The notes below the pieces were generated by a model that saw only the letters and a list, made by a program, of their open reading frames with translations, was not told where the DNA came from and did no database searches. A DNA stretch of 33,308 bases from Piscirickettsiaceae bacterium CG07_land_8_20_14_0_80_44_28 (GTDB taxonomy: Bacteria > Pseudomonadota > Gammaproteobacteria > Thiomicrospirales > Thiomicrospiraceae). The first letter of the stretch is position 1; every line of letters begins with the position of its first letter. Made by a program: the position numbers and the translations under genes. Below are positions 26,133 through 33,217 of this stretch, in pieces. Where the stretch lies: the NCBI GenBank assembly GCA_002779995.1, contig PEWX01000060.1, positions 1-33,308 on the forward strand. The letters run 5' to 3'.

Positions 26133-26983
26133 GCGTTGAAAAAATCCCCGTTAAAAAGGCTCGCCCGAATGATTACACCTCAGAACATCATCCGGTTTGG
26201 TGCCCCGGTTGTGGTCATTTCTTTATTTTGCGCGCCCTGACCAAAGCCTTGGCCTGGCTTAATTTAGACAAAGAAAATATTGGCTTGGTGTCGGGCATTG
26301 GCTGCTCATCACGGTTACCCGCCTATTTAGATGTTTATGGATTTCATGGCGTTCATGGTCGAGCCTTAGCTCTCGCAAGTGGCTTAAAATTGGCCAGGCC
26401 TGATTTAACCGTTATTGCTGCGGGTGGCGATGGCGATGGCTATTCGATTGGCGGGAATCACTTTATTCATGCCTGTCGGCGCAATATGGACATCACTTAT
26501 ATTGTGATGGATAACGAAGTCTATGGCATGACCAAAGGGCAACCCTCCCCTACCAGCGACCCTGATTGGCACAGTAAACTGGCACCCAAAGGGACAGGAT
26601 TGGCGCGATTTAATCCGATGGGCATTGCTTTAGCATCCGGTGCCAGTTTTATTGCCCGTGGTTTTTCAGGCGACCCAAATGGTCTAACCAAAATTCTCAC
26701 CGAAGCCATCGAGCATAAAGGGTTTTCCTTGGTTGAAATTAAAAGCCCTTGTGTCACCTTTCGACCTGAGCAAAAAGACTGGCATCACGCTATGCGACTG
26801 ATGAATGTAACCCTCACGGCCAATCCGATGGAGGCCGCTCAGGCCATATATGGCAGTGATGGCTTTGATACCGGTATCTTTTTTCAAGCGGATATGCCTG
26901 TTTATGAAGCGGAAGCGGCAAACGAAAAACCCCATTCAGATTCGGCATCAATGGAATCCATTGAAAAGGCACTCTTGGTATGA
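26129..26983 (+). CDS. korB: 2-oxoglutarate:ferredoxin oxidoreductase, beta subunit
   Basis: A 284-residue thiamine pyrophosphate-binding subunit that carries out the carbanion chemistry and passes electrons to ferredoxin. WCPGCGHFFILRAL (about 28-41) holds a CxxC pair. SGIGCSSRLPAYLDVYGFHGVHGRALALASGLKLA is split by family motif: GCSSRLPAY then HGVHGRALALASG. The thiamine/Mg site is GGDGDGYSIGGNHFIHACRRN, beginning near residue 97 with the GDG core. DNEVYGMTKGQPSPTS follows. All are canonical. It overlaps korA (ATGA) and the downstream ferritin-like gene (ATGA, 26980-26983). CAGGCCTG at 26395-26402 is read as GCC-AGG-CCT, again introducing an AGG codon. Confidence 0.92.
   Translation: MSVEKIPVKKARPNDYTSEHHPVWCPGCGHFFILRALTKALAWLNLDKENIGLVSGIGCSSRLPAYLDVYGFHGVHGRALALASGLKLARPDLTVIAAGGDGDGYSIGGNHFIHACRRNMDITYIVMDNEVYGMTKGQPSPTSDPDWHSKLAPKGTGLARFNPMGIALASGASFIARGFSGDPNGLTKILTEAIEHKGFSLVEIKSPCVTFRPEQKDWHHAMRLMNVTLTANPMEAAQAIYGSDGFDTGIFFQADMPVYEAEAANEKPHSDSASMESIEKALLV
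26395..26402. repeat. CAGGCCTG core palindrome, copy 8
   Basis: In korB, read as Ala-Arg-Pro with an AGG codon. The outer base pair is imperfect (CCAGGCCTGA). Confidence 0.75.
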
Positions 26984-27513
26984 AAACACATCCTTTTTTA
27001 AAAACCCATAACAAAAATCTGGCTTGGGTATTGGCTGCCGTCAATGAAATGATTGAAGAATCCATCTATTACTGCGACACCTTTTCCCATACCTTACAGG
27101 CTCACCATAACGAGGCGGCAGCCGCCATTTTTTCAGCGTTAAGTCCCTACTTTAAATCGGAACAAGCCATTGTTTTAACAAAATTACCCGAACAGGATTT
27201 GCCGAATATTCCGCCTTGGGAGATTCCTCATCAAGACTATGAGCATCCTGCCAATTCACTCATGCAGGCGCACTATTTAATGACGGAACATGAGGCTTGG
27301 TCAATTGTGAACGACATAATCCAAATCCATCATTGCTTTTATCGGGATCTGCTCGCCAATACCTCACAGCAAGAAGTGATTGATTTGATTACCTCATTAC
27401 AAACGCATTGTTTACAATGTGAAAAAATTTGCGCCACAAAAAAATTGCCCGCCAAAACCGATGAGGATAACAACCCCCTAGACGATCTGGATGCGCCTGT
27501 CGCGCAAAGTTAA
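26980..27513 (+). CDS. ferritin-like four-helix protein associated with korAB
   Basis: A 177-residue, mostly helical cytoplasmic protein. Its first helix (LAWVLAAVNEMIEESIYYCDTFSHTLQ) and later HEAWSIVNDIIQIHHCFYRDLL carry Glu and His in ferritin/rubrerythrin-like spacing, with ANEAAAAIF-type NEAAAAIFSAL between them. A four-helix bundle with a possible metal site is likely, but I cannot define the ligands. Near the C-terminus is a CLQCEKIC cluster (about 147-154), which might bind a metal or iron-sulfur centre, followed by an acidic tail. It starts within the korB stop (ATGA), so it is very probably made with the oxidoreductase. It may be an electron-transfer, oxygen-protective or iron-handling accessory. 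The function is inferred from position. Confidence 0.65.
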   Translation: MKTHPFLKTHNKNLAWVLAAVNEMIEESIYYCDTFSHTLQAHHNEAAAAIFSALSPYFKSEQAIVLTKLPEQDLPNIPPWEIPHQDYEHPANSLMQAHYLMTEHEAWSIVNDIIQIHHCFYRDLLANTSQQEVIDLITSLQTHCLQCEKICATKKLPAKTDEDNNPLDDLDAPVAQS

Positions 27514-27516
27514 CCC

Positions 27517-27987
27517 ATGCTTAACGTCAGGGTGAACCTCTATGAACATGTTAGCCGTTGGTTTCAGTGGCTAACGGCGCCCTTCCGACCCCAGCCTTGG
27601 CATTGGGTTTTGCCCATTAAAGGCAGTTTTTATTATGATGCCGAACTGGCTGAAGCATCCGGCTGGCTGATGGTTGGCCGCAAGCTTCAGCTTAGCTGCG
27701 AACCTGAAAACCGCTACGACCGCCAAGCCGTGCAAATTAGCTTGCCACTTGCCCATTCAAATCAAACCGCATTGCTCGGCTATATTCCCTATAGCCACAG
27801 TCCGGCGCTCACTTGGTTGCTAAAGAATGCCCAACTTTCAGCACCCTTAGAAGCCAAGCTGTTTAGCGGTTATCGTCAATACCAACGGTTGCACCTTTTT
27901 ATGATTATTCAAGCGCGTTTAAGCATTTGGCAAAGGGTTCGCCTAAGCCAATTAAAAAGATCTGCGCCTAAAAAACCGTTAGAATAA
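27517..27987 (+). CDS. HIRAN domain protein
   Basis: A 156-residue protein with one HIRAN domain at about residues 28-125. The pattern is GSFYYDAE, GRKLQLSCEPENRYDRQAVQI and LLGYIPYSHSPALTWLL, with the conserved E-P-x-N-x-Y/F-D-x-x-A-V and LGYIP elements. HIRAN domains in eukaryotic HLTF bind 3' single-stranded DNA ends and are seen in bacteria alone or fused to nucleases and helicases. The N-terminal 25 residues are basic and aromatic with no clear signal peptide, and the C-terminal 30 residues are basic (SQLKRSAPKK). It lies 3 bases after the ferritin-like gene and 30 bases before a DnaQ-type exonuclease gene, which suits a DNA-end role better than a metabolic one. Confidence 0.82.
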   Translation: MLNVRVNLYEHVSRWFQWLTAPFRPQPWHWVLPIKGSFYYDAELAEASGWLMVGRKLQLSCEPENRYDRQAVQISLPLAHSNQTALLGYIPYSHSPALTWLLKNAQLSAPLEAKLFSGYRQYQRLHLFMIIQARLSIWQRVRLSQLKRSAPKKPLE

Positions 27988-28017
27988 CGTTCATCCATAT
28001 CAATCTCTGGAGAAAAA

Positions 28018-28920
28018 ATGTCCTTATCACAATCTGCCATCTTGCCCGATAATTTAGAACAACTTGCACAGCAACTTGAAGCCTCCGGCCATTATCAAGT
28101 TTTAAAGAAGTTTCAGCCTATTTCCCAATATCTGCCAGATGATTCTCAGATTGCCCGCCACTTAGTTTGTATTATTGACACAGAAACAACGGGGCTAAAT
28201 ACCGATAGCTGTGAAGTGATTGAATTGGGTTATCAATTGGTGGAATTCGATTCCCACGGTCATTTCTACAAGGTGGTCTCTGCCAAAAATTTCTTGAATG
28301 AACCTGAAGGCGACATTTCTGACGAAGTCACCCAAGTGACCGGCCTGACCATAGACGATGTGAAAGGACATCGCATTCCTTGGGACGAAGTGGTGGCTGA
28401 TATCAGCCAAGTGCAACTGTGTATTGCCCATAATGCCGGCTTTGATCGCCCGATTTTAGAACGCTACCATGCGTGCTTTGTCGACAAAGTTTGGGGCTGT
28501 TCGGCAAGCCAGATTGATTGGTTTCATCTTGCCAAAGTTGGCTCACGCAGCCAGGAATTTTTATGCTGGAAAGTGGGTCACTTTTATTATGATGCCCACC
28601 GCGCGCTGGATGATGTGCAAGCGCTCACCCATCTACTGAGCCAGCCCATTTCCGATCCACCACAACCTGCCATGCATTTTTTATTGCAAACCGTTCGTCA
28701 ACAGAAGGTGTTGATTAAAGCCTCCGGTGCCCCATTTGATCTCAAGGATGATTTAAAGCAACGCGGCTACCGCTGGCAACCGCAGAACCGAGTTTGGCAG
28801 AAAGTTTTTGATGCGTCTGAGCAAGAAAGTGAATTGGTCTGGCTAAGCGAACAGAACGTGCACACACCTGACGTAATCAAACTCAAAGCCACCGACAGTT
28901 TCTCCATCCGCGCGCAATAG
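28018..28920 (+). CDS. DnaQ-like 3'-5' exonuclease domain protein
   Basis: A 300-residue protein with a DEDDh exonuclease domain: IIDTETTGL (about 53-61, motif I), IAHNAGFDRPIL (about 138-149, motif II) and DAHRALDDVQAL (about 192-203, motif III with His and Asp). All catalytic residues appear present. An additional C-terminal region (about 230-280) contains VLIKASGAPFDLKDDLKQRG followed by YRWQPQNRVWQK, a small domain seen attached to this exonuclease subgroup. It is not a typical DNA polymerase III epsilon subunit (no beta-clamp motif seen). TGGAGA lies about 7 bases before the ATG. It is preceded by the HIRAN gene and may be the last gene of that operon or have its own promoter. The substrate is unknown. 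Confidence 0.85.
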   Translation: MSLSQSAILPDNLEQLAQQLEASGHYQVLKKFQPISQYLPDDSQIARHLVCIIDTETTGLNTDSCEVIELGYQLVEFDSHGHFYKVVSAKNFLNEPEGDISDEVTQVTGLTIDDVKGHRIPWDEVVADISQVQLCIAHNAGFDRPILERYHACFVDKVWGCSASQIDWFHLAKVGSRSQEFLCWKVGHFYYDAHRALDDVQALTHLLSQPISDPPQPAMHFLLQTVRQQKVLIKASGAPFDLKDDLKQRGYRWQPQNRVWQKVFDASEQESELVWLSEQNVHTPDVIKLKATDSFSIRAQ

Positions 28921-29142
28921 ATGGTGTGGGTTGTTAATCTCCCTTCGCGGAATACTTAACTCGATTTAGTACCTCTCCAGTCAAAGTAAGAGATTCCCGC
29001 TTTCATGGAAATGACAGTAACCATCAGAGAGATGGTCCAAGGTAACCCCGTGGCACAGCCTGGGGTAGGGGTATCAATTTAATCCTCGCCCCGATTTGGT
29101 GGTATCCTTAAACCAAGAGATCTCAGAAATAGGAAAATTCAA
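28921..29142. other. 222-base accessory intergenic region with a degenerate hairpin repeat
   Basis: It contains ATTCCCGCTTTCATGGAAATG at about 28993-29013 (first 20 bases or fewer match the downstream repeat at 30738). A short inverted repeat, ACCCC and GGGGT, lies around 29045-29066. AGGAA lies 7 bases before the following start codon. I see no gene or tRNA here. Confidence 0.6.
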
Positions 29143-30675
29143 ATGAAAAACTGGAAGTTACCGGAATTTTTGCAGACCCCTTTGGGGTTGATGACCGTAT
29201 TAGGTTTGCTCATTGCGGTGTCCGAGCTTTTGATTATGATCGTTATTTATGATGCCATCGCTTTTTTGCACATCCCAGATGTTTACTGGAATTTCATTGA
29301 TGCCATCCTGCTGATCCTGTTCGTTTCTCCCGCGCTCTATTTTTTGGTGTTCCAAAAAATACACGATAATGAAGAGCGTTTCCGGCAAATCAACGCCTCT
29401 GTCCAGGATGCGATTATTGTTGTCAACGAACAAGATCTGATTACCGAGTGGAACCTTGCCGCACAAAAAATGTTTCAGTACAGCCAGGAGGAGGCGATAG
29501 GGCTACAGGTAAACCAACTGATATTTCTGCCCTGTCACCACGCTGATGCTGAGCGCGACCTTGCTGGTTTTCAAAAGATTGGTGTCAGGTCACTGATTGG
29601 CAAGACCACTGAAATTTCAGCGTTGCGCAAAGACGGCAGCGAATTCCCCATTGAACTATCCCTTTCAGCGGCCAAAGTGAAAGGCCGCTGGCATGCCATG
29701 GGCGTTATCCGCGACATCACCGAGCGCAAGCGTGCTGAAGATGAACTGCGCATCGCCGCCGTTGCTTTCTCGACCCAGAACGGCATGGTGATAACCGACC
29801 CTGAAGGAAAAATTCTGAGGGTGAACGAGGCCTTCACACGACTGACTGGCTACCGTGCCGACGAAGCGGTTGGCAAAACAATGGCGCTACTGCATTCGGG
29901 ACGACAGAGCCAGCTGTTTTATCAGCATATGTGGCAAAAACTGCTCGATGAGGATCAATGGCAGGGTGAAATCTGGAACAGACGCAAGAACGGTCAGATC
30001 TATCCTGAAATGCTGAGTATTACCGCAGTTGTGTCGCCTGAGCGAGGTGTCACTCATTACGTCGGCAATTTTATAGACATTACTGCTAACAAGGAGGCCG
30101 AGGCAAGGATTCATCGCCTAGCCTATTACGATCCGCTCACTAGTTTGCCTAACCGCCGTCTGCTACAAGATCGTCTGGGTCAAGCGCTGGCGGCCGGAAA
30201 GCGTAGTGGTCGTTATGGTGCGCTCATATTTCTTGATCTGGATAACTTCAAGCCGATCAATGATACTCATGGGCATGATGTGGGTGATTTGCTCTTGATT
30301 GAAGTAGCACGCCGTATTACCCTTTGTGTGCGCGATGTGGACACCGTCGCACGTTTAGGTGGCGATGAGTTCGTGGTGATGCTAAGTGACTTGGATATGG
30401 ATAAAGCCGCATCCACCGCTGAAGCTGAAGCCGTTGCTGAAAAAATCCGTAACACAGTGGCTGAACCTTATCTGTTGACCATTCAGCAAGAGGACGATTC
30501 AGAAACCACAGTGGAGCACAGTTGCACGTCGAGCCTTGGTGTCGCGCTATTCATTAGCCACGAATCCAGTGTGGAAGAGATTATCAAATGTGCTGATATG
30601 GCAATGTATCAAGCGAAAGAAAGCGGAGGAAACCAGATCCACTTTTTTGATCAGACAATTTGTAGTGCAGATTAA
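29143..30675 (+). CDS. membrane PAS-PAS-GGDEF diguanylate cyclase
   Basis: A 510-residue inner-membrane enzyme predicted to make c-di-GMP from two GTP. Two N-terminal membrane helices (about 12-37 and 46-68) are followed by PAS1 (about 77-195: SVQDAIIVVNEQDLITEWN, IRDITERKRAEDEL), PAS2 (about 202-325: NGMVITDPEGKILRVNEAFTR split by family motif, FIDITANKEAE) and GGDEF (about 330-500). The active site ARLGGDEF (about 405-412) is intact and the inhibitory RxxD site is present (RDVD). No EAL domain follows. Its codon use (CTG, GAG, CGC more frequent) looks different from the neighbours, and hairpin repeats lie on both sides, suggesting acquisition. PAS ligands (redox, oxygen, small molecule) cannot be named. 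Confidence 0.9.
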   Translation: MKNWKLPEFLQTPLGLMTVLGLLIAVSELLIMIVIYDAIAFLHIPDVYWNFIDAILLILFVSPALYFLVFQKIHDNEERFRQINASVQDAIIVVNEQDLITEWNLAAQKMFQYSQEEAIGLQVNQLIFLPCHHADAERDLAGFQKIGVRSLIGKTTEISALRKDGSEFPIELSLSAAKVKGRWHAMGVIRDITERKRAEDELRIAAVAFSTQNGMVITDPEGKILRVNEAFTRLTGYRADEAVGKTMALLHSGRQSQLFYQHMWQKLLDEDQWQGEIWNRRKNGQIYPEMLSITAVVSPERGVTHYVGNFIDITANKEAEARIHRLAYYDPLTSLPNRRLLQDRLGQALAAGKRSGRYGALIFLDLDNFKPINDTHGHDVGDLLLIEVARRITLCVRDVDTVARLGGDEFVVMLSDLDMDKAASTAEAEAVAEKIRNTVAEPYLLTIQQEDDSETTVEHSCTSSLGVALFISHESSVEEIIKCADMAMYQAKESGGNQIHFFDQTICSAD

Positions 30676-30735
30676 TCGAATCTGAAGTGATATCGAATCA
30701 CCCACGTTAAGCTGAACTTGATTGAGCACCCCTAT

Positions 30736-30759
30736 CCATTCCCGCTTTTGCGGGAATGG
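30736..30759. repeat. perfect hairpin repeat CCATTCCCGC-TTTT-GCGGGAATGG
   Basis: Ten-base arms flank a TTTT loop. This ATTCCCGC...GCGGGAATG class is a common intergenic repeat in proteobacteria. A decayed relative sits in the same orientation at about 28993-29013, so the two bracket the PAS-GGDEF gene. This copy sits exactly where the GNAT frame is cut and supplies its apparent ATG. Confidence 0.8.
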
Positions 30760-30980
30760 CGGTTGACAAAAAACACAAAGGGAAGGGGTTGGAAGAGTTA
30801 TTACTGGTAGATGCACTTAGAAAACTATTGCAAGTCAGCGATGAGGTTGGATTTCCATTCGTGATTGTTGACGCGAAGGATGGTGCAAAAGCATTTTACG
30901 AAAAATATGGATTTACGGCTTTTGAAGATTTAGAAAACAAACTATTCTTAACCATAGCCGATATTCGCACAAATATCTAA
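30756..30980 (+). pseudogene. C-terminal remnant of a GNAT-family acetyltransferase toxin
   Basis: The 74-residue frame matches only the C-terminal half of TacT-like GNAT toxins: VDKKHKGKGLEELLLVDALRK (acetyl-CoA-binding loop with the K/R-G-x-G-L type signature, written here in part), IVDAKDGAKAFYEKYGFTAF, and a final LFLTIADI. Full-length relatives are about 160-175 residues, so roughly the first 85-95 residues are missing. The apparent ATG lies inside the inverted repeat at 30736-30759, indicating that the repeat, or a deletion next to it, removed the 5' part. No DUF1778-type antitoxin gene remains upstream. Half of the acetyl-CoA fold is absent, so it is almost certainly inactive. Confidence 0.75.
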
Positions 30981-30983
30981 CCC

Positions 30984-31529
30984 TCAGGGAGCCGTTGCAG
31001 TGCGAACCAGTCGAACTTGATACACATCATCTCGATAGTCGCTGAAAAATTCGCCACGACCAAATCCCACACCAAAACTCCCATAATGACTTTCAGGATC
31101 CGGGGTGGCGGACCAATAATAATCACTGGGCGTATTCGGGAAAACTTTTAAATTAATGGCTGGGTCATAGCAGCGAAACTCAACCAATGATTTTAATTCT
31201 TTGCGATTAGGCAGACGCCAATCTTTATAACCGCCATACCCTTTAGTGTTATTGACTTGAGCAGGCCATTGCAAAGCTTGTTGCCAGGTTAAAGCGTTTG
31301 CTTTGCCTTGACAACTCCCCTTTTCCCAACGTTGCCCCACACTACAGACCTGCCACATCAGCCCAGTTTTTAAATGAGTCACCGTGCCATTTTGATGCGA
31401 TTTAAATTCATCTGATGGGGTCATGGCCAGCATATTTTTTGTTTTACAGGTTTGGGCCCATGCCGTTTGAGCCAGACCAATCACTAACACACAACTGAGC
31501 CAATAGCGGATTCGATGATTAATCGGCAT
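30984..31529 (-). CDS. exported DUF1566 (Lcl-like) domain protein
   Basis: A 181-residue product from the ATG at 31529. This start is chosen because GGGAGAAG precedes it and a signal peptide follows (MPINHRIRYWLSCVLVIGLA, then QTAWA as the cleavage region). The upstream frame start at 31643 lies deep inside the preceding gene. The mature part is one DUF1566 domain: THLKTGLMWQVC, ALTWQQALQW, YGGYKDWRLPNRKELKSLV, YYWSATPD and VRLVRTA. DUF1566 domains are related to the C-terminal domain of Legionella collagen-like adhesins and are often on the cell surface; their molecular role is unclear. Several Cys residues may form disulfides. It overlaps the previous gene by 11 bases and is the last gene of the operon. 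Confidence 0.8.
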   Translation of the reverse strand: MPINHRIRYWLSCVLVIGLAQTAWAQTCKTKNMLAMTPSDEFKSHQNGTVTHLKTGLMWQVCSVGQRWEKGSCQGKANALTWQQALQWPAQVNNTKGYGGYKDWRLPNRKELKSLVEFRCYDPAINLKVFPNTPSDYYWSATPDPESHYGSFGVGFGRGEFFSDYRDDVYQVRLVRTATAP

Positions 31530-32583
31530 GAGCTTCTCCCGGGCGTGCAGTGCGAACAAGACGAACATAAAGCTCATCTTTTCGGGCACTAATACCGTCT
31601 CTGCCGCTACTAAAATCCAAATGCCAACTATAACTTTTATCAAACGCGGTGGGCGTACTCGACCAATAAGCGCCTTTACGAGTATTTGGGAAAAACTGTC
31701 TCTGAATCATCAAGCGGCTATTATCCAAACTCATCAGCGTTTCCAATTCCTGCAAATTGGGCAATCGCCAATCATGGAAACCGCAAAGGCCTTGTTGATT
31801 AACCCGATAAGCAAACGCATGGGTATTACAGTAAGTCATTTCTTTGCCTGCCACAAATCCGGTACAGATTTTACCATCGTGATTTCGATAGCCTGTTGCG
31901 CCACCATTGGTGGCCCACATAAGATTTCGCCAATTAAACTGATCTTCTCGTGAGTGCAAATCCGTCCCTGTTGCTTTTGCGGTTTTCACTTCCCAAATTA
32001 ACCCCGTGTGATTATCCTTAATGCATGACCAATGTTTTGCGTGTTTTGGCAAAGCACGGCCTTGTGCATCGAGTTTAGTGAAATACAATTGATTGCGGCC
32101 ATGCGCACAGTCTTGTTGATCAGCCAATTCACCTTGGCAGGTTTCTGCATTGCCTTCTGGATAACTTGCCGCCCAATTCACTCCAGTATCATTTAAAGGG
32201 GGCACGGTGGAGGCCGGCACAATCGTTACCAAGCGTTGCACACTCGCCTTGTGTCCCGCTTTATCGGTTGCCGTGTAGGTCAAGGAGTGTTCACCCAATG
32301 CATAGGTTTTGATTTTTCCCGTTACCTTAACCGCCACTCGACCATCAAAATCATCCATGGCGGTCGCCCCCGGATCCGTGAAATATTGGTGGCGTTCAAT
32401 GATTAAATCCCCCCCATTCAAATGAATTTTAGGCGGTTGGGTGTCCTTTTCAGGCAAAGTTGATGTTGTTGGCTCAGGTGTTTTTTCAAACACCGAACAG
32501 GATGACAAAAGCCCACTGAGCAGAATCACACTAACCGTGAAGTGCCATTGAGGCTTTAAACGGAATACAATTAATAAGTTCAT
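31519..32583 (-). CDS. lipoprotein with DUF5011 Ig-like and DUF1566 domains
   Basis: A 354-residue predicted lipoprotein. The signal peptide ends in the lipobox LLSSC (Cys about residue 29). A proline-rich linker leads to an Ig-like DUF5011 domain (about 48-125: PPKIHLNGGDLIIERHQYF, DPGATAMDDFDG, YTATDKAGHKASVQRLVTIV), which often recurs in surface proteins. A DUF1566 domain follows (about 185-345: HTGLIWEVK, FNWRNLMWATN, CGFHDWRLPNLQELETLM, AYWSSTP, YVRLVRTA). The C-terminal domain is paralogous to the next gene product. Its start overlaps the transglycosylase stop by ATGA (32580-32583). An outer-surface or periplasmic role at the cell wall is likely. The exact role is unknown. Confidence 0.82.
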   Translation of the reverse strand: MNLLIVFRLKPQWHFTVSVILLSGLLSSCSVFEKTPEPTTSTLPEKDTQPPKIHLNGGDLIIERHQYFTDPGATAMDDFDGRVAVKVTGKIKTYALGEHSLTYTATDKAGHKASVQRLVTIVPASTVPPLNDTGVNWAASYPEGNAETCQGELADQQDCAHGRNQLYFTKLDAQGRALPKHAKHWSCIKDNHTGLIWEVKTAKATGTDLHSREDQFNWRNLMWATNGGATGYRNHDGKICTGFVAGKEMTYCNTHAFAYRVNQQGLCGFHDWRLPNLQELETLMSLDNSRLMIQRQFFPNTRKGAYWSSTPTAFDKSYSWHLDFSSGRDGISARKDELYVRLVRTARPGEAHAD

Positions 32584-33191
32584 GGATTTTTCACCAGGGT
32601 CTTTTCTAAAACCTGTCGTTTACTGTTATCAAATCGCTTAGAAGCATCCAAGAAAATGCGCATTTTTTGAATGCTGGTGACGTAATTGACCGTCTCCGTT
32701 CCGACAATTTGGCGCGCCGCCACTTCCACGTTGTAAAGCCATTTGTATGGATCTAACCCCATCTTCTCGGCCTTACGTTGTAGTTTGCGAACTTTAGCAG
32801 GCCCGGCGTTATAGGCGGCTAAGGTTAGGTTTTCCTGCTCTTCGCGCGCTAAATGAGGGTCACTAAAGTAACGATCGCGTATAAAAGCTAAATATTTAAC
32901 CCCCGCGTGGATATTGGTTTCCAAATCCTTAATATTCGGTAAATTAACATGGCGGTCTTTAGCCGTGGACAGTTTAATTTGCATAATTCCCAACGCACCC
33001 GCAGAACTGCGTTTATGGTTATTAAAGCGAGATTCTTGATACGCCAAAGCGGCAATCAACTTCCAATCAAAGTCATAGTAATCAGCGTATGTTTGAAAAT
33101 AATATTTCAAACAACTCACTTTGTTTAATAAATCATGCGCTGGCGGATTTTTAATCCAATAATCATTTTCAAAATACTTTTTAAAAACCAT
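32580..33191 (-). CDS. lytic transglycosylase (SLT domain, MltF-like)
   Basis: A 203-residue peptidoglycan lytic transglycosylase. It contains ALAYQESRFNNHKRSSAGAL with the catalytic Glu of YQESRF (about residue 53), GIMQIKLSTAKD, AGVKYLAFIRDRYF and LTLAAYNAGPAKVRKLQ, the usual SLT motif order. The closest family is the MltF-like group, in which an N-terminal solute-binding-protein domain precedes SLT. Here only about 45 residues precede the SLT fold and no signal peptide or lipobox is visible at the chosen ATG. No in-frame extension is possible because a stop codon lies about 50 bases upstream. It may be a 5'-truncated MltF relative or use a non-classical export route. It leads the operon with the two DUF1566 genes. 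Confidence 0.85.
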   Translation of the reverse strand: MVFKKYFENDYWIKNPPAHDLLNKVSCLKYYFQTYADYYDFDWKLIAALAYQESRFNNHKRSSAGALGIMQIKLSTAKDRHVNLPNIKDLETNIHAGVKYLAFIRDRYFSDPHLAREEQENLTLAAYNAGPAKVRKLQRKAEKMGLDPYKWLYNVEVAARQIVGTETVNYVTSIQKMRIFLDASKRFDNSKRQVLEKTLVKNP

Positions 33192-33207
33192 ATTGCCTAA
33201 AAAATGA

Positions 33208-33217
33208 CCAGGCCTGG
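33208..33217. repeat. CCAGGCCTGG palindrome, copy 9
   Basis: Intergenic, 17 bases before the transglycosylase start codon, flanked by A-rich sequence (AAAAAATGA on its left). Confidence 0.8.

Noticed and set aside
29041-29070. Possible tRNA or structured RNA around the ACCCC/GGGGT repeat
   Set aside because: No cloverleaf, T-loop or CCA end can be drawn. Only one short stem is present.
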